Part shown: positions 1-12,349 of the stretch, one piece after another
Layout: each line of letters begins with the position of its first letter
Position numbering within the stretch: the stretch's first letter is position 1
Source of the DNA: Diabrotica undecimpunctata
Lineage: Eukaryota; Arthropoda; Insecta; Coleoptera; Chrysomelidae
Assembly (NCBI RefSeq): GCF_040954645.1
Contig: NC_092809.1
Location: 65,782,141-65,846,140 of the forward strand
Reading direction: 5' to 3'
DNA: 64,000 bases
Notes under the pieces: model-generated
Database searches by the model: none
The model's input: the letters and a program-made list of their open reading frames with translations, nothing else
What the model was told of the DNA's origin: nothing
Program-made: the position numbers and the translations under genes

Positions 1-320
1 TTTTGGGAATTTGAGAATTCCACGGTTTTACAAACGTTTTCACTTCGCAAACTTCTGAAGTAGAACTGTCCCACTGGTTTTACCACGGATTTTCGACTTT
101 CACTTTAATAAATGATTTTAAATCGTCAAGAACTACATCTCTCACTTCACTCGCGGTTTCACTGTTCCTGACTTATTGAGCTGTACGATCCGCTTCTTCA
201 TTTCCTTGAAGGCTAATGTGTGAAGGAACCCATAGGAATTATACAGTATAGTTACTGTTTTGAATGGTATCTAGTTCTTTTTTGATTAGGAGAGCAATTG
301 GATGCTTCGTGTATAGTTGG
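1..320 (-). pseudogene. Non-LTR retrotransposon ORF2, 3' part (RNase H C-terminus)
   Basis: Read on the minus strand, this stretch continues the RNase H domain of the non-LTR element at 2758-7290, which the piggyBac at 321-2757 has split. It contains the typical RNase H C-terminal pattern WVPSHxxxxGNEEAD (roughly 190-235), where a conserved His and Asp help form the active site. When the piggyBac and one TTAA copy are disregarded, the frame runs on from the upstream part. A stop codon precedes WVPSH and another follows shortly after, so this copy is dead. The element continues past the window edge, so its 3' end is not seen. Confidence 0.8.
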
Positions 321-368
321 TTAAACCTCCGGCAGCCACGTCTCTTAAAGTTACATGAGTGGACACAC

Positions 369-387
369 TGCGGCACTTAATGCCGCA
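369..387. repeat. Subterminal palindrome of piggyBac 1 (left copy)
   Basis: TGCGGCA and TGCCGCA flank a 5-base centre, about 45 bases inside the left end. Related palindromes occur at 2538-2556 and 2719-2735 near the right end. Such subterminal repeats are usual transposase-binding positions; that role here is inferred. Confidence 0.7.
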
Positions 388-613
388 CATAGAAAAAATG
401 GTATTAAAAGTTAAAAATTATCAAAACTTTGTTAGAAAAACTTGTAAACGACACAAAAAAAGAAAAGCGTTATTTTTAGCAATTTATTGTATGACTTTAA
501 CATAATGTAACGACTCAGGCGCAAAATATAAAAACAAAGAAAACGTTTACAATAAAAAATATTCTCTCACAAAAGATCAAAAAAGAAAAGTATCTAAATA
601 CAAAATATTTAAA

Positions 614-1951
614 TTAGTCTTCCTCCATAGAAGGATACAAACACATATTACACTGAATTTTTTTCTCACTGTGATTTTTGCAAACAAAATGTTGGCATGA
701 GTCACAGGAAAAGGTTCTTTTATTGTTTTTATGCGCACTGCATATATGGCACCGTCCACTTCGACTTTGGTTTACCGTACCGGTGGATTCTTTGGCACTT
801 TGAAAAGGCAGCAGAAATTCTCTTACATCTTTTGAAAGTGTTAGTATCTTCGCTCGGTCTTCTAAATGATCCCTCATCAGGGAGAAACTTAATTCAAGTA
901 AGAATTTTCTCCTTCTTTGTGGCGACATATTTGGTTTAGTGCAATTATAAAAAACTTCGGAATTTATTCCAGCTATATCTAGTATGCGAAAAAATATTGC
1001 TAATGGCCATCTTCTGGTAATCCTTTGTGTCGTGTAGGAAGCACATTTTTGGTCAACCGTATCGAGGCCACTTTTTGTTTTTTTGTATTGTATAATCATT
1101 ACTGGTTTTCCTGTATCTTCGTCTATTTCGTATGTATCAATCATGGTAGAGAGCAAATAAAATAAATAAATACTACAGCTTTATTTCTTTTAGAAACATA
1201 TGAAACTAGGGACATATTATCTTGGAACCCGAATATTGAAGATCCAATAGCTCGCAGTTTATTCGGAAGAAATTGGGGAGGAAGTTCTTTTTTGTTTTTC
1301 TTCAAGGTGCCAATAACGGTCAGGCCATTTTGCATGAATGAGATAATCAGCTAAAGGATAACTAGTATAATAATGATCCATTGTTATATTTCTTTTGGAG
1401 TTTCTTATGAGAGAAACTAAACGCTGTACTATATCGAATGGTTTATTTGAACATTTGTACTCCACAATATATCTCGAAATTCCATGTATAGTAAGACCTG
1501 TTATTGCAAAGTGCATACAGTTTTATGCCATATTTGGCTGGTTTTTGTGGCATATATTGCACAAAGCCACATCGTCCTCTAAAAGGGTGAAGCATTTCAT
1601 CTATAGTGACGTATTTCCCCAAACAGTAATTACTCATACAATTATTCAGAAAGTCTGTGTATATACTTCTAATAGCAGCTAATTTATCATTTTGTTCACG
1701 ATCTTTTCGTGTCCCAACATCATCGAAACGAAGAGCACGAAGGAGAAAGAGGAATCTTTTGTAACCAAATGCAGCTCTGGCCCGTATCATACCGGTTCTG
1801 TCCTTTGCCCATATTTCTTGAACGTTTACATGATTTCCTTTTTTTACTGCAAGAATAAATAAGATCCCAAACAAAGCTTTGATTTCATTACGAGAGGTTA
1901 ATTTGCAATTTCTGTCTCTCTGGCAAGATAGATTATTTGCTCTTCTGTTGT

Positions 1952-2046
<95 letters not shown>

Positions 2047-2423
2047 TGCAAGTAACAATACTGTCAATCATAGCTGGAGTTATAAATAAAAGAAACGAAT
2101 CTAATGGATTCAATATGTTTTTTGCATTACCTTTTGGTCCAGTTTCTTTTATAATATTTTTTGCTCTGGTTTTATTGCCATAAGGGGGTGCCTATTGGGG
2201 TACTTTTCCAAATTGTTTCTTCATCCTTGCCTATATAAAATTGATAATCACCATCGTCTAGCTCTTGTAACGGACATATATCATCATTATCATCGCTACC
2301 AGATAGTTCCGATTTGCTGTCGTAATTATCCTTTTCAATAATTTCTTGTTCTCCACCTGAATCACTAAAATCAACAATATCTTCGTCAAAATCAGACAAA
2401 TTTTCCGCAATCTTGCAACTCAA
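614..2423 (-). pseudogene. piggyBac transposase (DDE_Tnp_1_7), degenerate
   Basis: The piggyBac transposase excises and inserts DNA at TTAA sites. Four minus-strand frame fragments follow each other: an acidic N-terminus (2172-2423), DPLDSFLLFITPAM plus an Ile-Tyr run (1898-2113), the catalytic core (1443-1874, with YVTIDEMLHPFRGRCG), then 1259-1516 ([10 protein letters not shown]) and 614-1156 (SGLDTVDQK). All three catalytic aspartates appear to be present (TIDE, MDHYYT, DTVDQ). The C-terminus is a Cys-rich zinc-binding tail of the type CxxC...CxxC...CxxxH...CxxC, as in intact family members. Frameshifts near 1150, 1330, 1480 and 1900 and a TA-repeat expansion break it. No ATG is evident at the N-terminus. 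Confidence 0.88.
1954..2043. repeat. (TA)n microsatellite inside the piggyBac transposase frame
   Basis: About 45 uninterrupted TA dinucleotides lie inside the N-terminal third of the piggyBac transposase frame. Read on the minus strand they encode alternating Ile-Tyr, so they lengthen the protein without a stop. Transposase-like residues are recognisable on either side. Confidence 0.97.
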
Positions 2424-2537
2424 TTTCTGTCAAATACTTAATTGGCACTTTTGCACTCCTAAAATGATAAAAAGTACATCAATTAATTTAAGTGCTAAAA
2501 AACTATGAACAAATTTTACTTACATGACAAGCTACGC

Positions 2538-2735
2538 TGCGGTACGGAATGCCGCAATTGAACAACTTCCACTTCAATGGTCAATATCAAACTGATACAA
2601 CACTTTAGGAAATGCAACATCAGCAGGTAATATTTTAAATTTAGTCACGTTCACATATCTAAATAGACAGTAGCGTATACGAAAGAATATTGGTAAAAAT
2701 TATTAAAATATTAAAATTGCGGCACGGAGTGCCGC
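2538..2735. repeat. Subterminal palindromes of piggyBac 1 (right pair)
   Basis: Two copies of the GCGGYAC...GTGCCGC-type palindrome, at 2538-2556 and 2719-2735, mirror the single left copy at 369-387. The outer one abuts the terminal repeat. Confidence 0.7.
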
Positions 2736-2757
2736 TGCGTGGCCACCGGAGGGTTAA

Positions 2758-5700
2758 TGGTATTGATGGAACTGAGGGAATCGGTAATTATAAGAGCATT
2801 GGTAATATGAACGAGAGTTTGATAGATGACGTATAGCTCGCCAGTATACATACAGCCTAAGGATGGTAGGTTATACTCAAGTGTAATATTTGTAATAATG
2901 ACAGCTGCCCCAACTCCAGTAGATGTTTTAGAAGCGTCTGTCTATATATGACAGGATTTAGAAAATTTTGTTAGTTTGTTGATGAAAGTTTTTTTTATTA
3001 AGGAGTGTGGAGTATCGTTCTTTCTGTAGATAATTAAGGATGTATCGGATTGAGGAATGCTTAATGTCCAAGGAGAAGGAATTTCTATGAAGTTGGAATA
3101 GGTATTTGGTATCGGAATTTGTAAAGTTCTAAGGGTTTGCCTAACTATTTCGTAGAATGGCGATTTCATGTTCCTATTTTCAGTATATAGGTTTTTAAAA
3201 CGATCAGTAAATATGTTACTTCTGGATGGATTGTTTGGATTAAAATTAGCAGCAAATGCGTATGTGAGAGATAAGTGTATCCTTCTAATACGAGTTTCTA
3301 TTACGAGTTTCTGCTCGTAAACTTTCTATTGGACTGGTCCGAAATGCTCCTGTAGCTATTCTTAATGCCGTTTTTTGAATTACGTCAAGGTGGTGTAATA
3401 AGTGTTCTTTAGCAGATGCATATACTATATAACCGTAATCTATTTTTCATCCAATAAGGGTTTTATAAACATGGATTAAGCAGTTATAGTCAGCTCCATA
3501 GTTTTTATTAGAAAGAGTTTTCATAAGATTATTTCCATTTTAGCATGTTTTTTTTTTATTTGTAGAATGTGTTTTTTCCATGTGAGTTTCGTATCAAAAA
3601 TCATCCCTAAGAACCTAATGTCATCGGCAAAATTCCGGATTTGGTTTAATAATTTTATTTGCGGTTTAATCTGATAATGTTTCTTTGAAAATAACAAACA
3701 CTTTGATTTCATGAGTGAAAACTGCAATCCTGGTTTGTAAGTGACGCTGTACTGATGAGATGTTTTTTTCTGAGGATATTAATACCAGATCATGCGCATA
3801 TAATCTGCCACGAACTAAGCTAGAGTTTGATGCTATAATATTATTCATGGCAATTAAAAATAGCGTTGAGCTTATTACAGACCCCTGAGGGGTGCCATTA
3901 GCTTGACGTCTTGTTGAAGATGTGCAGTGGTTGACTCTTACTTGAAAATTGCGTTGTTTAAGGAAATTTGAGATGAAATTAATAATACTGAAATAGTTTC
4001 CTGCTTGTCCGCGAAAGATTCAAGAATATCAGATTCTAAATTAATGATGTTATCAGTAGTAGGTGATTTTCTTTTAATATCCATAGCAATCTTTTATTAA
4101 CTATTTTTTCCATGACTTTGCACATTACATTGGTGTGAGAGATGGGTCTATATGAGGAAATTTTAGTTCGTGCATTGTTAGGTTTGAAAATAGGTATAAT
4201 TATTGAATCACTCCAGGAAGTTGGAAAGACAATATTTAACCATATTCGATTGAACATTTTTAGAAGAGTACACTTAGCATTGTCTGGCAGTTTTTCCAAG
4301 AATACTAAAGGTATATTATCGGGTCCAGGAGCAAAGTTTTTTGTAGTATTAAGGGCGAAGTTAAGTTCATCTAAGGTTAAAGGAATATTGAAGGAACTAT
4401 TATCTCTATCTTCACAACGGAGCTGTTGTTTTTCTGTGATGATTTTGTGTTGTATAAACTCTTCGGAATATTTGCTATTGCTGGAGCTTTTTTCGAAGTA
4501 TGTAGCAAAAGCGTCAGCTATTTCGTCAGGTTTTGTTATTACATTGGTGTTATAGGTAATAAAAGGCACTTTGTGAAATTTGTTTTTTCCTGATATTTTA
4601 CTAATATTGGACTAGACTGTAGATAAAGGTGTTGTACTGTTTTTATTTGAGACAAATTTCCTCCAGTTGGTTTTTGGAGCATTTTTTGTTATATATCGAG
4701 CATGTGCTCTCTGTTTTTTGTATTCAGTTATGTTAGTTATGTTACTATGCTTTTTCATTCTATTAAATTGATCATCTATTGATTGCATTTTACATTCTGT
4801 ATTCCACCATGGTAGAGGTCTGTGTTTCCTTAATATTTTAGTTTTTCCTATATGTGTTTCTGCCGCGTATGTAATAATATTCGTAAAAATTTTGAGAGTT
4901 TCATTTATATCAGTACTTTCAAAACTAGATTTTTTTTATTCTGTGTCTGTTTCTATGGCATCAGCATACTTATTTCAATTAGCGTTTTTCAGGTTCCATT
5001 TTCGGACTGGTTGGTACTCAGAGATAGTATCATCAGAAAATACAGAAATTTTTATTGGGTAATGGTCGCTCCCATATAAAAAGGGTAGGGGATCCCAATT
5101 AAGACCCATTGAAAGAGTCACAAATCGATACATCGATTGCCGATGTTGTACCAGTATGCCCATTAAATCTGGTTAGTTTTCCATCACTGAGAATGTTTAA
5201 ATTTTCTTCAGTTAACAAGCCTTCGATTAGTCCGCCTTTGATATTAAAATTTGTTGAGCCTCACATTGGGTTGTGACTACTGAAATCTCCTACTATTAGC
5301 CTGGGCATAGGTATTTGTGAAAAGTCGGTTAAAGTGAGAAGTATATTTGGGGGAGTATAGATGCAACATACATTAATGCATTGGAAAGCTTTATCTGAGA
5401 CGGCTATAGCTTCTATGTCTGTTTTTAGAGGAATCGTTTGTGCTCTAAGAGCATTTTTAACATAAATGGCCCACTTCCTCATGTGCGCTCCTAGATCTCT
5501 AGATCGACCACATAAACAAAGCCACGTTCTGCTTTCCCCCTTGCTTCTTAGTAGTTCACCAGAGAGCCCTGGCCTAAACAAGGTTAAAACATTCAGTCAG
5601 TCATAAATGGCCACTCCACCACTTGCTTTTTCCTGCTTGTTTTTATTTTTATAAAATGTTGAAAATCTTTTATTGTATGGCAATATTGGTCTTTGAAATT

Positions 5701-5812
5701 CGTTTCTTGAAGATAAATGATAGCGGGGGTAATATCATTAATTAAAAGTTTTAGCATTTCATAATGGGTATAAAACCCATTTATGTTCCACTGTAATAAA
5801 TTGAATGTTATA
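2758..5812 (-). pseudogene. Non-LTR retrotransposon ORF2: endonuclease, reverse transcriptase, RNase H
   Basis: ORF2 of non-LTR elements nicks the target and copies the element RNA into it. In minus-strand order I see an APE-type endonuclease start (LLQWNINGFYTHYEMLK near 5800, LYLQETNFK), further endonuclease sequence (5261-5581), and the SDHYPI-type motif (about 5050). Next come the RT fingers APGPDNIPLVFLEKLP with SYRPIS (4036-4569) and a palm in which the usual ADDL reads AHDL (3780-3800). After these lie the thumb region FLGMIFDTKLTWKKHI (3521-3640) and an RNase H start with TDASKTSTGVGAAV (about 2900-2940). Multiple stops, frameshifts and the Asp-to-His change in the RT site show a dead copy. 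RNase H places it in the I/R1/LOA-type group; the exact clade is uncertain. Confidence 0.87.
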
Positions 5813-5820
5813 GTTGTATT

Positions 5821-7255
5821 ATTGAATGTTCAGCTCCTTGGATAATTCAGTCGATGTATCTGTGTCAGGTTCTTCATCCTCGTAGTTGTCTTTTGAGAGC
5901 TGTCTCATAATTTTTTTGTTTAGCTTCGTACATTTCAATTTTAATGAGCGCTCTGATGTATGTGAATGAATTTTTGTTAAGAGTTGTCTAAATCATGGAA
6001 TGTTCACTGTATATTTATTTATAACGCTGATAACATCTTTTGTTCCATGAGGGTTTTCAAATAAATCAACTGTTTCCTCAAAAGTTATTATTTGCTTTTC
6101 GGAATTGAATAATTCTTTAATTGGTTGCATTAGCGTTTCTAAAGGTAATATTGATATTTTTGTTTTTACTCTTTTTTGTCACTAGCTGATGTCTCAATTG
6201 GGGGTGATATTGCTTCAGATATAGTTAGTTTGGAGGACGATTTAGATGTATTTTCCTCGTTGGATACGCTAAATAATTTAGGTGCTGTATTCCCTTTATC
6301 TTTATTAACCAAGAAAGAATTATTGTTTAGGCTGGAAGATGAAGGCTGGTTAGTTATGATTATGTGAGATAATAGGACTTATGAGGTGGGTATATTTGTT
6401 TTGGTTATCACTGGCATTGTATTATCTGTAGTTGATGTATCAAGAGATGTTAGGTTGGTTGTAGATAATATTTTTGTTAGTGACGTTGAACTATTTGATA
6501 TGTTTGTAGAGGTGCATATTGTTGAAAGTGTAATAGCAGTCGTTTCTGTTAAAGTCACTGTAGTAGATTTGTTTCTGTTTGAAAGTGTAGCAGTAGGAAC
6601 AGCTGTGTCTGAGTGATTTACATTTACTAAGCAACTACTAGCAATATGCCCATGATGTTTGCAAAGGAAACATAAGTTGTCTAGTGTCAAAAAAATTCGA
6701 TTGTTAGTATCTTCATGAGTTATTAAAATGGAATTGGGAATTGCGCCGGTGGGTGAAGATACGTAAATATGTCGACGGAAACTGAGTACATGTTTGTATT
6801 CAGGATTGTTCATTCCTATTCGCAAAAATGACATTGATGAAGTTGGTTTTAGCCGTAAGATCAGTAGTTCGTTTTCTATTACCTTATGCTGGATAGCGGG
6901 AGAAACATTGGATATTAGGAGTCTTTCACTTGAAGTAATTAGTCTACGGACTTAAATTTGTGTATTTTTTACAGTGATAAAACCTCTGCTGTTTGAAAAC
7001 AAAAACAACTACGACTTGTTTGGTTGAGAAATAAATACAGATACGATTGTTGGTGATCCTTGATGAAAAAAGAATGTGTTTTGGACTAACTAGAGATCCT
7101 ACCGCTAACAAGTATTCTTCTAATTTAACATCATTGAGAGAATTAAAAACTACTGCTTGTAGTTTGGATGGATAGATCGGTTCTTGTTGTTTGCTGGCTG
7201 AAGCTGAGTAAGATAGAGGTTTTTGTGATGTATGATTAGTGACGTCAAATTCCAT
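5821..7255 (-). pseudogene. Non-LTR retrotransposon ORF1 (gag-like, zinc knuckle)
   Basis: ORF1 proteins of such elements bind the element RNA. The N-terminal piece (6944-7255) starts with a plausible ATG at 7255. The next piece (6379-6834) carries one CCHC-like knuckle, CFLCKHHGHIASSC, about 50 residues in. A Ser/Thr-rich stretch and a C-terminal tail reach a stop near 5821, just before the ORF2 endonuclease. At least two frameshifts break it. The order gag then endonuclease/RT/RNase H on the minus strand defines one element running from about 7290 off the left edge of the window. Confidence 0.75.
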
Positions 7256-7299
7256 TTCTCAACACAATTTGATTTTCCCAAGTACGGACCTGTTCCGCT

Positions 7300-10200
7300 T
7301 CAGGTTTTGGTAATTGTCTTTAACGTCAAAAAACTGGTGTCGATCAAAGACTGGTCTTATTTATTGACGGTTTTATAAAATTCTTTGGTTATGAATTACT
7401 TATTATTAGAAAAATATGTACATACTCACAGAAAATGTTTTTCTATACACACTGAACTAACACTATTATACTTGATGTTAACGTAGCGTAAGAATTCTAT
7501 ATGATTGGTTTTTATAAGTTAAATTTACTAATTTGTCAGGATCGATCAAAAAGCATGCGTGCTTATTCGATATCAGTGCCGGACTCTCAAGTAAATTTAT
7601 TAAATGTAAAATAAGTAAGGTACAATGTTAAGTATTTTAACTTGTATGTTAAATGAAAATGTAAGTAAATGTAAATTGGTGTGCTTAAAAAGATATAAAA
7701 CAATAAAATTGCTGTAACAAGATAGCACAGAAAATGTGTAAACGATTAAAGTGTTTTAGATGTAGCTTTATTTATTTATAAAGCGTGCCCGAATCGCTGG
7801 AAAGCCGAATCAGTTGGTAAAAAGTAGCCAAAAGTTGTAACAAAAAAGAAAATATGTCAAATCTATCCAGAAAAGATGTAGAAATAACGATAAGGTGTGA
7901 TTACGAGTCCCAAATGACTAACCGTATTGGTTATAGAACCCAAAAGTGTATGTAAATTATTTAAAGATACTAAATATATCCAAATAGGATGTAAAAATAT
8001 ATAAAATGTTGAGTGATGTAGTGTAAGAATGTAAAAATTATTTAAAAATATATCAAATTAGTTATTTTTAAATGTAAAATAAGGAATAAAACCCTATAAT
8101 ATCACACCACCGCGTTTATATCAAGTAAAATAATCAAATAAATGTTTTATGTATTGTACAAAATAGTGATTAATAACAAACAATTAAGATAGAAGTAGTT
8201 TTCCACCGAATTGAAACAAATCAAATGTAAATCTCATGTGAAAATATAAAAAAATTAAAAAGTGTTAAAAGGAAAAAAACTAACCTTTGATTTTTCGTAT
8301 TTTCAAAGCAGCAAGCATTTGACAAGAAGGACCAGTGTGTTGTGGTAACTGTTCAATGGAAAACGGAATCTTGAATTCTTCCAGTTACTTGTTGTTCAAT
8401 ATTATTAGGACTCCCGTAGTTTTAGTAAAGAACTCATGACCGTAAATGAAACTGTTTAATACTTCTATGTAAACGTTATAATATAAAGAAACTTAATTGT
8501 TTGTAATGATAAAAATAAAAAATATTACAAACATAATTAATACTACATGTTGTTAGATTGATGATTTGAAACCGAATGTCTTTGCCGGAGGAGGGTTGGT
8601 TTTTAGCCAGGTACCTTCAAAGATATGCCGTAACAGGAGTTCTTATCTTGCCCTCACGACAAGCTGTCAAGAAGTCGACAGGTCCATCGTCAGGTCACTG
8701 GTAAAAAACGGCTAGAATAAAAGGAATACTTGTGCGTACTGATTGGTTTAAAAAATATAGAGAGAGGTCTGACGGGTCGGTGTAAGTCCTGCCAGGAGAA
8801 GAATTTGATATTGTTATTTGAATACCAGGACACGACACTACAGTTTTTCTAATACGATGGTGCTAATTTGCAGAGTTTTCAATAAGTAAATTTTGTAAAA
8901 AGTTGTGTTTTGTGTTCGTGGAAAGAGCTTCAACTGTGGTAGCAAACAGATGACAAAATAGATGACATACTGTAAGTAAAAAACAGATGTAGAGTTTATA
9001 TTTGACCAAATAGATCAACTGAGATATCCTTGTGTCTGAAGAGAAGGAGTTGTTACTGAAATTAGAAGTTTTAGTGAGGAGTTGGGCTAAGATTAATGCA
9101 GTTGTAAAATTGATTTATCAAAAACGATAGGCAGAGGAGAGAGCAGGCGTATTTGGAGAAACTGGGAAGTACAAGAGAGGTAAACAGGTCAAAATCGAAG
9201 AAAAATAAGGTGGAGTCAGCCGTTTTGAAGACAAAAGGTCAGTTTTGTCATTTAGTTAACAGTGACTATTAACCACGACCATCCATTTAGAATAGAGTTA
9301 TTTGTTTTTAGTTGTTTGTTTTTCTTAATTGAAAATTAAAGTAAATATAAAATTTTTGAGTCACTAGTACCTAAATAAGTAAAAATAAAATAAGAGGTCT
9401 TTGATTTGGATATAAGTTTGTTTAATTTTTTATTGATAATTTTGGGTGTATGATTTGATGAATGTTTGATTTTTTATTATTCTGATTATCGTGTATGGTA
9501 TATTTTTTATTTAATATTCTAAAATTATAATACTTGATTTATTTTGAAAATATATAACACTTGCTTTATAATTTCATAGTTTTTTTTTGTTAATTTAAGG
9601 TAAGTAAACTGTAATGGAATATCTCGTAAAACAGGAAAGCAAAAAACCAAATAGTTATATCGACGAAAGGCAAATGTTTGAATCAGTATATTAGACTTAA
9701 TCGAACTAAATTACATTTGGATCAAAATATCAAGTTTTTATTTTCACAAATTTTTGGCTTATTAGACCTCGAACTGGAATTTTTTCTCACAAACCGATAT
9801 ATGTAAAAAAATTCTGAGCATAGGAGAAGAACGAGCAGTCAATTTTATGTAAGAAAAGTGCAACGGCTTAACACTCGGACCAAAATTGACGCCAACATGT
9901 CCGATTATTGAGTTGAGTAAAAAAAATTCAAGGGAACCCAAGAATTTGAGAAGAAGCGTAAATACGTATTTTTGACCATTTGGTCGTCATCAGTACGGTA
10001 CAGCCAAGTTAGAAAAGGAGCATGTTAACTTGGAAAAGGATCACTACAGCAGCAATGCAACCAATTTGTGGCATTAGAGTGAGGAGACTGTGATGGTTTA
10101 CAGGACAACAACCAACAATAATCACGGAGAAAGCCACACCTACCTGAGGAAAGGAATGCCAAATGATAAAACATTTAAAACAAATGTATAAATTGATATA

Positions 10201-10390
10201 ATGTATTTTTTATTCTGAATGCGAATTATTATTCTAACGGATGTGAGATAAATATTCGCTGTGATTAACAAAAAATCAAAATATAACATACTGTTTTTCC
10301 ACTTTGATAATAAAAACCCAGAAATATTTTGTTTGTGGGTGTTACGAAGAGATAAAGTGTTAACTTGTGATTTACTTTATACTGCAAAAG
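7300..10390. other. No gene recognised; AT-rich upstream region
   Basis: No coding stretch, RNA gene or terminal repeat pair could be supported on either strand. A slightly GC-richer patch at about 8570-8830 may be a decayed repeat or part of a long terminal repeat, but no partner copy is present. The last few hundred bases are the upstream region of the fibrinogen-related gene. Confidence 0.6.
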
Positions 10391-10392
10391 AT

Positions 10393-10427
10393 TATAAATA
10401 GTTCATCAAATTGATTTTATTTCATTC
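10393..10427 (+). promoter_or_regulatory. Core promoter: TATA box and initiator of the FReD gene
   Basis: TATAAATA lies at 10393-10400. An arthropod-type initiator, TCATTC, lies at 10422-10427, its A (10424) 31 bases downstream of the first T of the TATA box, which is the expected spacing. The ATG follows after only about 11 bases (10435), preceded by CACA, a good insect start context. The predicted 5' leader is therefore very short; the transcription start itself is inferred. Confidence 0.72.
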
Positions 10428-10434
10428 AAACACA

Positions 10435-10503
10435 ATGATTTCTGTGGCGATCGTTTTTTTAATTTGTGCGTCGTTTGCTGAAAATGCTGTTTATGTAGGC
10501 AGG
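10435..10503 (+). CDS. FReD gene exon 1 (signal peptide)
   Basis: This exon encodes residues 1-23: hydrophobic core ISVAIVFLICASFA, predicted cleavage after Ala15, then a short mature start. The donor is AGG|GTAAGA, phase 0. The 1893-base intron that follows holds a Gypsy fragment and a Helitron end. Confidence 0.88.
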
Positions 10504-12300
10504 GTAAGATAAGACTTTATAAATTATATAAATTTGAATAATATAATAACGTAATTATTTTTAAGATTAAAAAATATTAACCATATATAAATTTATGTTA
10601 TTCATTTCTTTATATCTCTATCCTTATACAAGAAAACTTAAATTTAACTTAAAAACCAATACACCGGAATTGCTACCACACAAATAACAATTCAATGCGA
10701 TGTATGTACGTAAATCCTTACATATGTATATGTTTCTGTCGATATTATAATATAGGTGCTATTAAAACCAATTTTATGAAATTATTCACTTCCTAAATTT
10801 TCTAAAGGTTTGTGATCTGAGTATACTAAGAACTGTTTTCTAAGAAGCAAAAATGTTGCCAATATGTTACAGGTTCTATCATGGTTAAACATTCTAGGTA
10901 TATTGCCTTTTTCCCCCTTGATTTTCTGTTAATTTTTTAAAAAATATACAACTGGCTTACTATATCCATTTTCATCATTTTGTTTCAATATAGCCCCTAC
11001 TCCTTTGATGCTGGCATCTGTATGTATATCAATCGGTAAATTGGGGTTAAAAATTCTCAAAATTGGTTCTGAACAAAGTAATAACTTCATTTTATCGAAA
11101 GATTCTTGACATTCGCTCGACTAGGATGAATTCCACGTCTTTTCTTAATAAATTGTGTAGTGGGTCTAAAATTATTGCAATATTATAAAGAAACCTGTGA
11201 TAATAATTTATTTTCCCCGAGAATTGACGTACATTCTTTCTTGTTTGTGAAACAAGGAACTTTTTTACGACAAGCAGATAGTACTGTACCGGTTTGAACT
11301 AATTATTTCTTATTATGTGACAAAAGTATTTTAAGATAAAGTTCTTCGCGAAAGTGCATTTAGAAAATTTAAGTCTGAATCGTTTATTTTTTATTGCTAC
11401 TAATAATTTTGATAAATGCATTATATGTTTATCAAAGCTTTTGAAAAAATTAAGTCGTCTATATAATTGACTAAAAGCTTTGAGACTGTTAAGTCTGATT
11501 TACAGTAGTTGCGTGGCGCAAAATGTAAGCAACTTACAGTTGTTCCAAGCAATGCGGAAAGCTCAGATATTATTTTAGTTATTATTTTCTTAAAGTAACG
11601 AATAAAATTCAATATTATTTAATATTAACATCTCAAATTCAAAGTAATTGTTCTAAGTGAATTTCATTATTTACTGAAAATCAAGCGACACTGTTTTGTG
11701 ATTTTATATTTCAAATTATTATATAATTTCGAAAATATACATTAAACCTTTGATTTATTGATCTCTCCTTACATTATGCGGATAAGATTAATGTTTAACA
11801 CAATTGTTTTTATGGCGAAATGTCGAAACAGTTTGATTGACCATTAATATAAGCATACAAGCGTACAAGCAAAATGATCTATCGGCGCAAATATTTTCCA
11901 AACATTTACTAAATATTGAAAACGGTAAAATAAAACTGCATCCAAATACACAATGTATCAGACTTCTAGATAATTTCTGCAGCTTTGCTGAGACCAATCA
12001 TGAATTAATTCTGTCTTTCCGGCTATACTGAATAATTACTTGAATCATAATTGGCTGAGTGAGCCCGCAATTTTGGCAGCCAGAAATGTTGATGTTAACG
12101 AAATTAACTTCCAGATTCAACAGTTGTTACCAGGTGTAAATTATCCAAAAAAATTTAAGATTTGCTGGATATACTGGGTATGCCATCACAGATTTCATGA
12201 TATTTATTTAACTCTCTTAAATAAATTGAACATAATATTTGTCGTATAATAACCAAGCTACAGCAAAGTGTGGCCGGGTCAGCTAGTATATTATATATAT

Positions 12301-12349
<49 letters not shown>

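Larger units (their letters stand above)
321..2757 (-). mobile_element. piggyBac-type DNA transposon (nested)
   Basis: Both ends carry TTAA (321-324 and 2754-2757), the target-site duplication of piggyBac elements. Just inside are matching inverted ends: ACCTCCGGCAGCCACG on the left and, in reverse complement, CCCTCCGGTGGCCACG on the right. The element is about 2.4 kb, within the family's usual size, and its minus-strand transposase is broken. It sits inside the RNase H coding sequence of a non-LTR retrotransposon whose frame is continuous on either side, so the boundaries are firm. Short palindromes lie just inside each end. Confidence 0.93.

Noticed and set aside
1898..2113. Open frame with a long Ile-Tyr repeat that looks like a small repetitive protein
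   Set aside because: It is the piggyBac transposase frame expanded by a TA microsatellite, with family residues on both sides.
4142..4555. 137-codon open frame on the + strand
   Set aside because: It is exactly antisense to the recognisable RT fingers domain on the minus strand and has no protein-like features of its own.
10435..10503. Reading exon 1 as a standalone signal-peptide micro-ORF
   Set aside because: It ends in a consensus donor, and the phase fits the downstream exons exactly.
11788..11997. Minus-strand frame with a hydrophobic, membrane-like stretch
   Set aside because: The + strand of the same region reads as Helitron helicase, which explains the open frame.
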